Numbered from the stretch's first letter, positions 48,650 through 59,806 are shown. The stretch is DNA of 64,000 nucleotides from Rhodococcus sp. SMB37 (GCF_004345605.1 NZ_SLVY01000012.1:1-64000); one strand, 5' to 3'. Numbers and translations: made by a program. The notes: generated by a model from the sequence alone, not told the origin.

Positions 48650-49629
48650 GCCCCGACCACGACAACCCCCGAGCAACAGCACCGGCCACGGCGGTCGATC
48701 ACGAGTCCGTCGTCGACGCTGCGCGCCGCATCACCTCGATCGTGCGGCGCACCCCGATCCTCACCGCTGCGGTGCCTACCCCGAACGGGCCGGTCGAAGT
48801 GGCGTTCAAACTCGAATATCTGCAGCACGGCGGGTCGTTCAAGGTGCGTGGCAGCCTCAACGCGCTCGGCCGCGCTCGTGAGAACGGCACGCTCCCCGCC
48901 GCGGGCGTGCTCATCGCTTCCGGTGGCAACGCCGCGATCGGTGCCGCCTGGGCGGCCCGATACTGGGACACACCCTGCACCGTCGTCGTTCCCGAAGCCG
49001 CACCACCGGCGAAACTCGACCGGTTGCAGCGGCTCGGCGCGACCGTGCACCGGGTGGGGTCGTCCTACGCCGACGCCGCCGCGCACGCCGCGACCCTCGC
49101 CCTGGAACTCGGCGTCGTGAAGTTGCACGCCTACGACCTGCCGGACATCGTCGCCGGGGCAGGCACCATCGCGATCGAATTGCGCGAGCAGCTCGACACG
49201 CCACTGGACTGTCTCGTCGCGGTCGGAGGTGGGGGACTGGTCGCCGGACTCACCGCCGGAGCCCGCGACACCGACATGATCCACGGGGTCGAACCCGTCG
49301 GAGCGGCAACCCTGCACCGCGCGCTCGACGCGGGAGGACCGATCGACATCGAGGTGGACAGCATCGCCGCCGATTCGCTCGGTGCCACCCGCATCGGGAA
49401 CCTTGCGTGGGCGGCGGCGAGCACCGGCCGGATCGACAGTCTCGTCGTCGACGACACCGGCATCGTCGACGCGCGACGTTGGTTGTGGGACGAACTGCGC
49501 ATCGTCGTCGAACACGGCACGGCCGCGGCGCTCGCACCGATTCTGGCCGGGACAGTCACCGAGACCGCGGGCCGAACCCTGTGTGTGGTTCTCTGCGGCG
49601 CCAACACCGCGATATCCGACCTGGGCTGA
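48646..49629 (+). CDS. PLP-dependent threonine/serine dehydratase-like protein
   Basis: This 327-residue fold-type II PLP enzyme resembles threonine or serine dehydratases and racemases. The PLP lysine lies in LQHGGSFKVRGSLNAL, the nucleotide-like phosphate loop is VAVGGGGLVAGLTAG, and ASGGNAAIGAA corresponds to the Asn-containing active-site loop. It lacks the C-terminal ACT regulatory domain of biosynthetic threonine deaminase, so it is the catabolic or racemase type. The GTG start overlaps the preceding small gene by GTGA. It converges on katG, 15 bp from its stop. The exact amino-acid substrate cannot be told. Confidence 0.88.
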   Translation: MSPDHDNPRATAPATAVDHESVVDAARRITSIVRRTPILTAAVPTPNGPVEVAFKLEYLQHGGSFKVRGSLNALGRARENGTLPAAGVLIASGGNAAIGAAWAARYWDTPCTVVVPEAAPPAKLDRLQRLGATVHRVGSSYADAAAHAATLALELGVVKLHAYDLPDIVAGAGTIAIELREQLDTPLDCLVAVGGGGLVAGLTAGARDTDMIHGVEPVGAATLHRALDAGGPIDIEVDSIAADSLGATRIGNLAWAAASTGRIDSLVVDDTGIVDARRWLWDELRIVVEHGTAAALAPILAGTVTETAGRTLCVVLCGANTAISDLG

Positions 49630-49644
49630 TCGATCGCCGCGAGT

Positions 49645-52960
<3,316 letters not shown>

Positions 52961-53047
52961 GAGTCCATCTTGCCGGAACAGCAAGATTGCGTGCCAGATC
53001 ATGCTGGGTCCGGAAACACTGAGGGTGCCCCGATCAAAGGAGTCCTG

Positions 53048-53674
53048 ATGAGCGCCACCCATGCGGTCACCTTCTGGAACGGCATCTACGCAGCCCGTTC
53101 GGCAGCAACCGACCCGCAGCCGAACGACCTTCTCACCGAGTTGGTCTCGAATCTGTCACCCGCAGACGCGTTGGATCTCGGATGCGGCGACGGCGGCGAC
53201 ACGCTCTGGCTTGCCGACCTGGGTTGGCACGTCACCGCCGTCGACATCTCGGCCGTGGCGCTCGCACGGCTCACCGATCTCGCCATCTCACACGGCCTGG
53301 GTAACCGCGTCACTGCCGAGCAGCATGACCTGCGGAAATCCTTCCCGCATGGACGATTCGACCTGATCTCCGCCCACTACCTACATACTCCCTTCGACCT
53401 GGACCGGGCCACCGTGCTGCGCGCGGCCGCGCACGCGCTGTGCCCGGGCGGGCGACTGCTGGTCGTCGACCACGGCTCGACCGCGCCATGGTCGTGGAAT
53501 CAGGACCCCGACTTCCGCTATCCGAGCCCGCGGGAAGTCGCGGCGGGTATCGCTCTGGATCCGGCGACGTGGCTGGTCGAGCGGGCCGACTCACCCCGCC
53601 GGATCGCGACGGGACCGGATGGGCGCACCGCCGAGGTCACCGACCACGTCCTACTGATCCGCCGCACCGTCTGA
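53048..53674 (+). CDS. Class I SAM-dependent methyltransferase
   Basis: The 208-residue protein has the Rossmann motif I ALDLGCGDGGDTLWLAD, acidic end of strand 2 TAVDIS, motif II region DLISAHYLHTPFD and CPGGRLLVVDHGS. It resembles the methyltransferases that detoxify tellurite, thiols or metalloids, but the acceptor is not clear. AAGGAG lies five bases before the ATG. It is divergent from the XRE-cupin regulator and followed 25 bp later by a DinB-family gene in the same direction, possibly one operon. Confidence 0.9.
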   Translation: MSATHAVTFWNGIYAARSAATDPQPNDLLTELVSNLSPADALDLGCGDGGDTLWLADLGWHVTAVDISAVALARLTDLAISHGLGNRVTAEQHDLRKSFPHGRFDLISAHYLHTPFDLDRATVLRAAAHALCPGGRLLVVDHGSTAPWSWNQDPDFRYPSPREVAAGIALDPATWLVERADSPRRIATGPDGRTAEVTDHVLLIRRTV

Positions 53675-53699
53675 TCCGCCACCGACGTAGGAGACCGCC

Positions 53700-54182
53700 G
53701 TGCCCACCAACCGACGGCGCGATGCCTCACCGCCCCGGACCGGGAGCAGCGAAACCGCGACTTTGCGCGCATTCCTCGACTACCTCCGGGCCTCGATTGC
53801 CGCGAAGGTCGACGGTGCCCCCGAACCGCAGGTGCGAACAGGGGCGGTGCCGTCCGGCACGAACCTGCTCGGACTGCTGAATCACCTGACCTTCGTCGAA
53901 CGCGCGATATTCCTCGGGGCCGATGTGACCGACTGGCAGGCGACGTTCCGAGCCTCACCGGATGACAGCGTGGCCGATGTCGTCACCCGCTATCGCGAGA
54001 CGGTCGAGCGCGCGAACGAAGTTCTCGATGGGTGCACCGATCTAGGCGGATCCCTGCCGCAGTCGAAACGTCCCGCTCCCAGCGTCCGCTGGGCACTCGT
54101 GCACATGATCGAGGAGACCGGCCGGCACGCAGGCCACGCCGACATCCTCCGCGAATCGATCGACGGCGCCACCGGACGCTGA
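53700..54182 (+). CDS. DinB/DUF664 family protein
   Basis: This 160-residue four-helix protein has the DUF664 pattern: GTNLLGLLNHLTFVERAIF and HMIEETGRHAGHADILRESIDG, where the histidines form a metal site. DinB-like proteins include thiol transferases (mycothiol-dependent) as well as proteins without known activity. Start is GTG 53700 with GGAG just upstream. It lies between a methyltransferase and a lipoprotein hydrolase, 20 bp before the latter. A mycothiol-linked detoxification role is an inference. Confidence 0.88.
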   Translation: MPTNRRRDASPPRTGSSETATLRAFLDYLRASIAAKVDGAPEPQVRTGAVPSGTNLLGLLNHLTFVERAIFLGADVTDWQATFRASPDDSVADVVTRYRETVERANEVLDGCTDLGGSLPQSKRPAPSVRWALVHMIEETGRHAGHADILRESIDGATGR

Positions 54183-54202
54183 CTTCCTCAGGACAGGAAC
54201 AC

Positions 54203-55231
54203 ATGATCACCGCAACCCGGCCGTCGCCGCGCCGCTTCCGTCGATCCGTACGCGCGATGGCGACCGCCACACTGGCCCTCCTGCTCACGGTCGGCACCGC
54301 AGCGTGCACCACGCCGACCCCCGCCGACGTTCCCCCGTACGCCGTCGCCACCCACAACGACCCGGAGTTCGACAACACGTTCCGGCACGAGTTCGCCGAT
54401 ATCGACGGGGTCCGGATGCACTACGTGACCGGTGGCAGCGGCACGCCACTGGTACTGCTACACGGTTGGCCACAGACCTGGTTCGGCTGGTGGCCGATCA
54501 TGCCGGAGCTCGCAGAGAAACACACCGTCTACGCCATCGACCTTCCCGGGCTGGGTGACAGCACCGGCTCACCGAGTGGCTACGACAAAGCCACCCTGGC
54601 CCGGTACGTGCACACCCTGATCGCCGATCGGCTCGGAGTGCGTGACGCCCGCATCGTCGGGCACGATTTCGGCGCCGCGGTGGCGTTCCAATACGCCACC
54701 CAGTTCCCCGCCGACACCGCACGCCTCGGCTACCTCGACCTGCCGCTCCCCGGGCCCGCGATCGATGCCCCCACATACCGTTCGATGAGCTGGCATATCG
54801 CCTTCCACTCCCAGCGGCGGGTCCCCGAGGCAGTCGTCGGCGACGATGTCCGCGAGTACCTGGCGCTGTTCTATCCGCAGGTCGCCTTCGGCGGATCAGC
54901 CTTCGGTGGCACGTCGGACCGATCTCCGTTCACCGACGCCGAGATCGACGAGTACGCAAGGACTTACAGCCGACCCGAAACGCTGGCAGGCGGCTTCGCG
55001 CTCTACCGCGCCCTCGACCAGGACGTCCGCGATGCCGTGGCAGCAGCGCCGACACAGGTGCCTACGCTGCTGATGACCGCCCAGGGGCAGCTCGACCCGG
55101 TCCGGGCGACCGCGGCCCCTCGGATGACCAATATCGTGCAGGCAGTGGACGTGCCGAACGCAGGACACTGGCTCGTCGAGGAGAACCCGCAGTTCGTCAC
55201 CTCAGAACTGCTGCGCTTCCTCGACGGATGA
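54203..55231 (+). CDS. Secreted lipoprotein alpha/beta hydrolase, epoxide-hydrolase-like
   Basis: The 342-residue protein has a signal peptide with a lipobox ending TAAC (Cys 35), so it is probably anchored outside the membrane. The mature part has HGWPQTWFGWWPIMPEL, the oxyanion motif HGxP typical of epoxide hydrolases and haloalkane dehalogenases, a nucleophilic Asp in GHDFGAAVAFQYA, and a final His in NAGHWLVEENP. An aspartate nucleophile rather than serine supports epoxide hydrolase or dehalogenase activity. The ATG at 54203 follows AGGACAGGAAC. The gene ends just before the truncated P450 sequence. Confidence 0.88.
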   Translation: MITATRPSPRRFRRSVRAMATATLALLLTVGTAACTTPTPADVPPYAVATHNDPEFDNTFRHEFADIDGVRMHYVTGGSGTPLVLLHGWPQTWFGWWPIMPELAEKHTVYAIDLPGLGDSTGSPSGYDKATLARYVHTLIADRLGVRDARIVGHDFGAAVAFQYATQFPADTARLGYLDLPLPGPAIDAPTYRSMSWHIAFHSQRRVPEAVVGDDVREYLALFYPQVAFGGSAFGGTSDRSPFTDAEIDEYARTYSRPETLAGGFALYRALDQDVRDAVAAAPTQVPTLLMTAQGQLDPVRATAAPRMTNIVQAVDVPNAGHWLVEENPQFVTSELLRFLDG

Positions 55232-55379
55232 GCACATGAGCGGGCCATGGCCGCAACAAGGCTGCTGGAACTCGCCGACCGCATCGGCCGGGGCGAACGC
55301 GAAGAAGCGGAGCACCTCCTCCCGCCCGATCTCCGACGTGTTCGAGATCAGCATCGTGGGCAGCAAGCTGATCGTGGTC

Positions 55380-56012
55380 GGAGGCGAATTGCTGTCGGAC
55401 CGGAGCATTCGCAATCAGGTGCTGACATTCCTGATTGCGGGCCGCGAGACGACCGCGGGAACATTGTCTTTCGCCCTGCACTACCTGTCGCTGAACCCGG
55501 CGATCGCGGACAGGGCGCGCGCCGAAATCGAGGCAGTGATCGGGCGCGACGGTGCGCCGACACAGTTCGAGCAGGTCGCGAAGCTGCGCTACGTGAGGCG
55601 GATCGTCGACGAGACATTGCGGCTGTGGCCGTCGGGTCCGGCCTTCTTCCGTAAGGCACGTGCGGACACGACGCTGTCCGGGTATCCGATCGGGAAGGGC
55701 GCCACGATTCTGGTGGTGCTGCTTGCATTGCACCGTGATCGTCGGCTGTGGGGTGAGAACGCGGAGGAGTTCGATCCGGACCGGTTCCTTCCCGCTGCCG
55801 TGCGCGCCCGCCCCGCGCATGCCTACAAGCCGTTCGGGGTCGGTGCGCGTGCATGCATCGGCAGACAGTTCGCGCTGCACGAAGCGGTGCTCGCCCTGTC
55901 CCGCATCCTCACGCGGTTCGACGTGGTGCCCACCCCGGGGTACGAGTTGTCGGTATCCGAGTTGCTGACGATCAGACCGGAGAAGCTTCGGCTGCAACTG
56001 CGAACTCGGTGA
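55380..56012 (+). pseudogene. Truncated CYP102-like cytochrome P450 haem domain
   Basis: The intact-looking frame contains helix I LTFLIAGRETTAGTLSFALHYLSL, the EXXR motif DETLRLW and the haem-binding loop KPFGVGARACIGRQFALHEA, closest in memory to P450 BM3 (CYP102). Homology starts only at about 55380, near SDRSIRNQ, so the first half of the haem domain (about 260 residues) is missing, and no reductase domain follows the stop at 56012. A start at 55236 would give 258 residues whose first 45 do not look like P450. It lacks the substrate-recognition half and should not be functional. Confidence 0.75.
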
Positions 56013-56205
56013 AGGCCGAATTGGGTCGTTTGTAGGAGATCACGTTCATGCTCGGACACCGGCTCGACGAGTTCGGGCCCTCGAACTTGCATCCGCATCC
56101 GTAGTTCACCGCGTTGCGGCCCCTTGCGCTCGACGGCACCGACCGCGGCAGTCATCCCAATGCGGACGCACAACTTCAGGGCTTGCACCATTGCAGCTCA
56201 CGAGA

Positions 56206-56405
56206 TGGTGCGAGGTCGAACCGTTCGATGAGGAAGGCCCGACCACCGCTGCTGCCTCGGTCGGGCGCTCGAGGTGCGCCAGATGTCCGGTAACCACAAG
56301 ATCGACGCGGCGAACATCGGGAACTATCCCCGCAACGACCTCGGCGATCAGGCGAAAGTCGTCATCGTCCGTACCGGTGATCTGCACGGTCAGTTGGTCG
56401 AGGTG
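56206..56405 (-). pseudogene. C-terminal remnant of an alpha/beta hydrolase
   Basis: On the minus strand the frame reads LTVQITGTDDDDFRLIAEVV then AGIVPDVRRVDLVVTGHLAHLERPTEAAAVV, which follows the pattern of the last beta strand, catalytic Asp, and His of alpha/beta hydrolases (GHLxHLERP). No N-terminal two thirds is present, and the region overlaps the 3' end of the coiled-coil gene. It is a decayed piece, not a functional gene. The His in TGHLAHLERP is kept. Confidence 0.55.
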
Positions 56406-57439
56406 CCGCCTTCGTCCTGGGCCTGTGATGAGGTTGCGCGGAGCCGGGTGAGTTCCGCGCGGTTCGCATCAGCGTCGGTCCTGCGCGCGGTGATCTCGGC
56501 GCGTAGCGCGGTGATCTCGGCGCGTAGTTCGTCGCCGCGGTCGCGGGCGGCGGTTTCCGCGGCGCGTGCGGTGGCGGAGGTGACTCGCGCGTCTTCGAGT
56601 GCGTCTCGGAGTTCGGCGACGCGGGTGCGTTCGCTGCCGAGGGCGGACTCGAGACGGCCGATGGTCGACGCGTGCCGCTCGGTGTCGGCGCGGGCACGTT
56701 CGACCGCGGTGTCGGCGCGGGCGAGTCGGTCGTGGCTCTCGCCGAGTTCGGTGCGGAGCCGGTCTCGTTCGCCGGTTGCGGCCTCGAGGCGTTCGCGCTG
56801 CGTGGCAATCGTCGCGTGCAGTTCGTTCACGGTCTGTTCATAGTCGGCGACCGCGGCCGCGTGTTCGTCACGATGCCGGCGTAGCGCGGCGGCATGGTCT
56901 TCGGTGAGTCGAGTCAGTTCGTCGTGGTGCGCGGTGTCGAGCGCACGGGTCTGCTCGGTGTGGGCGATGCGCGCATCGGACAGTTCACGGTCGACCGCCT
57001 CGACGGCGGCGTCGGCGTTGTCGCGGTCGTCGGTGGCCTGCGTGAGTTGTTCTTTGAGGCGGGCGATCTTGGCGTCGGCGTCGGCCTTGACCTTGGCGAG
57101 TTCGGTGGCGGCCCGGTGCAGTTGCGCGTCGAGTGCGCCGGGATCGGTGAGTTTGTCGAGGGCCGCGGTGATCTGGGTGGCGACGGCGGTGTGCTGTTCG
57201 ATGCTCGCCGCGGTGAGGGTGCGCAGTGCGGCGACCGCGGCGGTGAGATTCGCCGAGGCATCGATCGGTGTCGCGGGGTCGGTGAGTTCGGCGAGTTGTT
57301 CGGCTTCCTTCCGGCGCCGCGCGCGTTCGCGGTGCGCGCGGACCCGGTCGGCGGGGGAGTCGTATTTGCGGGGTCGGCCGACGCGTGGCTTGTCGGCTTC
57401 TGCGCCTGCCGCTGGGCCCACATTCGTTGTTTCGCTCAT
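56390..57439 (-). CDS. KfrA-like long coiled-coil protein with basic N-terminus
   Basis: The 349-residue protein begins with a basic region containing an AT-hook-like core, GRPRKYDSPADRVRAHRERARRRKEAEQ, followed by about 280 residues of heptad-like sequence rich in Ala, Glu, Arg and Asp (TELAKVKADADAKIARLKEQ; RLESALGSERTRVAELRDAL). This layout resembles plasmid KfrA and related DNA-binding coiled-coil proteins linked to plasmid stability. I know no conserved domain beyond this. AAGGGA precedes the ATG. The upstream AT-rich region holds repeats that could be its operator. Its presence in a decayed island suggests a former mobile element. Confidence 0.7.
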   Translation of the reverse strand: MSETTNVGPAAGAEADKPRVGRPRKYDSPADRVRAHRERARRRKEAEQLAELTDPATPIDASANLTAAVAALRTLTAASIEQHTAVATQITAALDKLTDPGALDAQLHRAATELAKVKADADAKIARLKEQLTQATDDRDNADAAVEAVDRELSDARIAHTEQTRALDTAHHDELTRLTEDHAAALRRHRDEHAAAVADYEQTVNELHATIATQRERLEAATGERDRLRTELGESHDRLARADTAVERARADTERHASTIGRLESALGSERTRVAELRDALEDARVTSATARAAETAARDRGDELRAEITALRAEITARRTDADANRAELTRLRATSSQAQDEGGTSTN

Positions 57440-57486
57440 TCGAGTCCCTTTCGACCCTCACCAACATTGATATTAGAGTACATAAC

Positions 57487-57512
57487 ATGAAACGTAACCT
57501 GAAATGAAACGT
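57487..57512. promoter_or_regulatory. Paired direct repeats ATGAAACGT upstream of the coiled-coil gene
   Basis: ATGAAACGT occurs at 57487-57495 and again at 57504-57512, 17 bp apart, within 75 bp of the start of the coiled-coil gene. They could be operator or iteron-like sites bound by that protein. Confidence 0.45.
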
Positions 57513-57557
57513 TATTAAATACGAAAACCAGAGGTTGAGTGCAAGTTATGAGCGATA

Positions 57558-57572
57558 GAATCAGAGTGATTC
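57558..57572. promoter_or_regulatory. Short perfect dyad GAATCA-GAG-TGATTC
   Basis: A 6-3-6 inverted repeat in the AT-rich segment, with the symmetry of a helix-turn-helix operator. No protein can be named for it. Confidence 0.35.
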
Positions 57573-57619
57573 AGTATTTCGTTACGGTTCTGAAGAGACA
57601 TGCACAACCATGCATGAGT

Positions 57620-57662
57620 ATCGCTTGATCGTCATAATTCCCTCTTATGACGATCAAGCGAT
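57620..57662. repeat. Perfect 18-bp inverted repeat with 7-nt spacer
   Basis: ATCGCTTGATCGTCATAA (57620-57637) is repeated exactly inverted at 57645-57662 around the spacer TTCCCTC. No T run follows on either strand, so it is not a typical terminator. Alternatives are a transposon or MITE end, a plasmid replication or partition site, or a recombinase core site. It is the longest perfect dyad I noticed in the window. Confidence 0.8.
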
Positions 57663-57819
57663 TTGGGTGCCTGAAAAACTGTGCACCCCTCGGGGGAGGG
57701 CATCGGCGGGCCGCGACCCCCGTCGCCCGCTCATCGAGGAGTGCCGGGCGGGGACTGTCCTCGATGCGGCGCTCTGTTCGACAGCACCTAGGGTGTGCCG
57801 TCGGTCCGAGGGCGTGCCC

Positions 57820-58554
57820 TCACCTCAGGTGCCGGGCGAAGAACCGGTTCGCCTCATCGCCGGCGTGCTGGGGGACGCCGGCGTGCCCGCCCATGTTGGC
57901 GTGAAGTGCCTTCTCCCGGGAGCCGAACGCATCGAACAGATCCAACGCCTGGTGCCGGCCGTTTCCTTCGTCGTCCCATTGCAACAGGACATGCAGCGGA
58001 ATGGTGACCTGCCGGGCCTCCTCGACGATGGTGCGGGGCACGAAACTGCCCGCGAACAGCACCGCGGCAGAGATACGTGGCTCGACCACCGCCAGCCGGA
58101 CGCCGAGGGCGATCACCCCGCCCGAATACCCCACCGGGCCATTGATCGCGGGCACCGAAAGCAGAGCGTCCAGTGTCGCCCGCCATTCCGGCACAGCCTG
58201 ATCGACCAGCGGGAGTATCAGCCGGTCGACGAGCTCGGCGCTGACCGGCTCGCCGGCCTGCAGCGCCCGGCGCAGATCTGCTCGGGCCTGATCGGCATCG
58301 GCCGAACGGGGCCGGTCACCGCTCCAGGGGTTTTCGATGGTGGCCGCGGCGTATCCCTCTGTTACGGCAGCACGGGCCCTGGCCAGCAGACGCGGGTACA
58401 TCGTGTGCAGTCCGAGTGGTGGATGGCCGAGCAGGATCAGCGGCACGGGAGCGGATGCGGATGTGGGTGTCCACAGGATGCCGGGAATCTCACCGAGAGT
58501 GAATTGGCGTTCGAGGACACTGTCGCCGAGTCGATTTTCGGAAATGAAGTGCAT
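57820..58554 (-). CDS. Alpha/beta hydrolase, dienelactone-hydrolase-like
   Basis: The 244-residue protein has a hydrolase fold: LILLGHPPLG near the N-terminus, VGYSGGVIALGVRLAV with the nucleophilic Ser, LLQWDDEGNGR with the acidic residue and NMGGHAGVPQHAGDE with the His. The Ser loop GYSGG and cap region are those of dienelactone-hydrolase-like or carboxylesterase-type proteins; the substrate is unknown. The ATG at 58554 follows AAAGG. The gene is intact though surrounded by pseudogenes. A long plus-strand open frame covering it is a shadow. Confidence 0.82.
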   Translation of the reverse strand: MHFISENRLGDSVLERQFTLGEIPGILWTPTSASAPVPLILLGHPPLGLHTMYPRLLARARAAVTEGYAAATIENPWSGDRPRSADADQARADLRRALQAGEPVSAELVDRLILPLVDQAVPEWRATLDALLSVPAINGPVGYSGGVIALGVRLAVVEPRISAAVLFAGSFVPRTIVEEARQVTIPLHVLLQWDDEGNGRHQALDLFDAFGSREKALHANMGGHAGVPQHAGDEANRFFARHLR

Positions 58555-58812
58555 GGTCGTGCCTTTCGGGAGTTGCTCATGAATGGCGCTCCCGGACGAC
58601 CTATCGTCCGACCGTGGCCCCGGAAGGGAGCACCCATGTCGATACTGCGTTCACGGGTACCACCTCCTTGTTCTCTCGCACGGCCTCCGGAAAGTAGCAG
58701 TGGCCGCGGCGGCGGGCAACAGGTTTTCGGCGCACTCCTTTCCCATGAGGGCTGTCGCTGTCCACGTTGCTTCGTAGTGTGGCGTTCCCACCACAGAGAG
58801 ACGAGAACAGCA

Positions 58813-59137
58813 ATGACTTCCGTGCAGAAAGAAATCATTATCGACGCCGACCCCGCGGACGTCTGGGCGGTGGTCGGCGACTTCACCGACGGGCCCGCGC
58901 GAGAACGGCTCATCGGGATCGATGACCGGACTCACCGCCTCGCGTACTCCGTCATCGGCGACACGATGCAGCCGACGCACGATAACGCGTCGATGCAGGT
59001 CTTCTCGCACAGGAACGGGCGCAGCCGGTTCGTGTGGATCCATGACGTCCAACCGGACGACCTCGCCGACGCGGATGGGCGCGGCAATGGATCACGGGCT
59101 CGATGTCTTCAAGCAGACGATGGAATCACATCGGTAG
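58813..59137 (+). pseudogene. SRPBCC / polyketide-cyclase-like gene with frameshift and deletion
   Basis: The first frame reads MTSVQKEIIIDADPADVWAVV through GRSRFVWIHDVQPDDLADA, then leaves the family pattern at about 59071-59075. One extra base there restores MGAAMDHGLDVFKQTMESHR in the next frame, ending at 59137, which is the expected C-terminus. The segment GDFTDGPARERLIGID also appears to lack about 30 residues that the family has between the first and second parts of the domain. Both defects suggest the gene is no longer functional. Start ATG 58813 has no strong ribosome binding site. Confidence 0.75.
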
Positions 59138-59182
59138 CAACTCGCGGAGTCCGCCTGTCCTGAGATGGAAGCCTGCCGCCGC

Positions 59183-59188
59183 TATGCT
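59183..59188 (+). promoter_or_regulatory. -10 hexamer for a leaderless maltokinase-cap gene
   Basis: TATGCT lies six bases before the GTG at 59195, with no Shine-Dalgarno. Confidence 0.5.
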
Positions 59189-59194
59189 CACGGC

Positions 59195-59806
59195 GTGGCA
59201 CTCCTGTATGCAGCCCAACTATCGCCCACCAAGCCGGAAGTGATCGCCGCCTGGCTGCCGTCCGCCGACTACTACTCGGGAACGACCCCTGTGCTCGAGC
59301 AGGTCGGTGCGTACCGCTTCGACGATCCCGACGGTGAAGTCGGGATCGAAATCCATCTGGTGCGCGACGCGGACGGGTCCGTCTACCAGGTGCCGCTGAC
59401 CTACCGCGGGGCGCCGCTGCCGGCTGCGCGACCGGTGGGGGAGATGGAGCATTCGGTGCTCGGCCACCGCTACATCTACGACGCCACGACCGACCCCGTC
59501 TACGTCGGGCAGTTGCTTGCCACCATCGACGGTGCCGGACGTGAAGCCGAGCAGTTCGTGCACGTCGACGGCACGGAACCACGGAAAGTCGAGAACACTG
59601 TGCGAGTCCGGGGCACCGGGTCCGGATCGGGGGCTGTTCCGACGGTCACCGAGCTACGGACAACCGCTGCCGGAACCGACACCGTGATCGAGGCGGGAGA
59701 CACGACGGTGGTGGTGCACCACCGCCCCGTCGACACAGAACCGACCCGCCCCGCGCTACTCGGTGAATGGGACACCCGCCGAGCGCTTCTCGCGCACATC
59801 CGATAG
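59195..59806 (+). CDS. Stand-alone maltokinase N-terminal cap-like protein
   Basis: This 203-residue protein matches the N-terminal cap domain of actinobacterial maltokinases (Mak_N_cap): LSPTKPEVIAAWLPSADYY, RFDDPDGEVGIEIHLV, VPLTYRGAPL and MEHSVLGHRYIYDATTDPVYV are the signatures. The kinase domain is absent, so it is a free cap-like protein of unknown role, seen also in other actinobacteria. GTG 59195 is chosen because TATGCT is six bases upstream; the longer frame would add ten residues. It ends 64 bp before the convergent flotillin operon. Confidence 0.85.
   Translation: MALLYAAQLSPTKPEVIAAWLPSADYYSGTTPVLEQVGAYRFDDPDGEVGIEIHLVRDADGSVYQVPLTYRGAPLPAARPVGEMEHSVLGHRYIYDATTDPVYVGQLLATIDGAGREAEQFVHVDGTEPRKVENTVRVRGTGSGSGAVPTVTELRTTAAGTDTVIEAGDTTVVVHHRPVDTEPTRPALLGEWDTRRALLAHIR

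Larger units (their letters stand above)
57440..57819. other. AT-rich intergenic region, 380 bp
   Basis: The stretch between the coiled-coil gene and the hydrolase has no convincing gene. Its first 230 bases are far richer in A and T than the surrounding DNA and contain direct repeats, a short dyad and a long perfect inverted repeat, listed separately. The last 160 bases are of ordinary composition. Confidence 0.7.

Noticed and set aside
57610-59163. 517-residue plus-strand reading frame through the hydrolase and SRPBCC region
   Set aside because: It runs antisense to an intact hydrolase and only its last part matches the SRPBCC gene, which has its own start at 58813.
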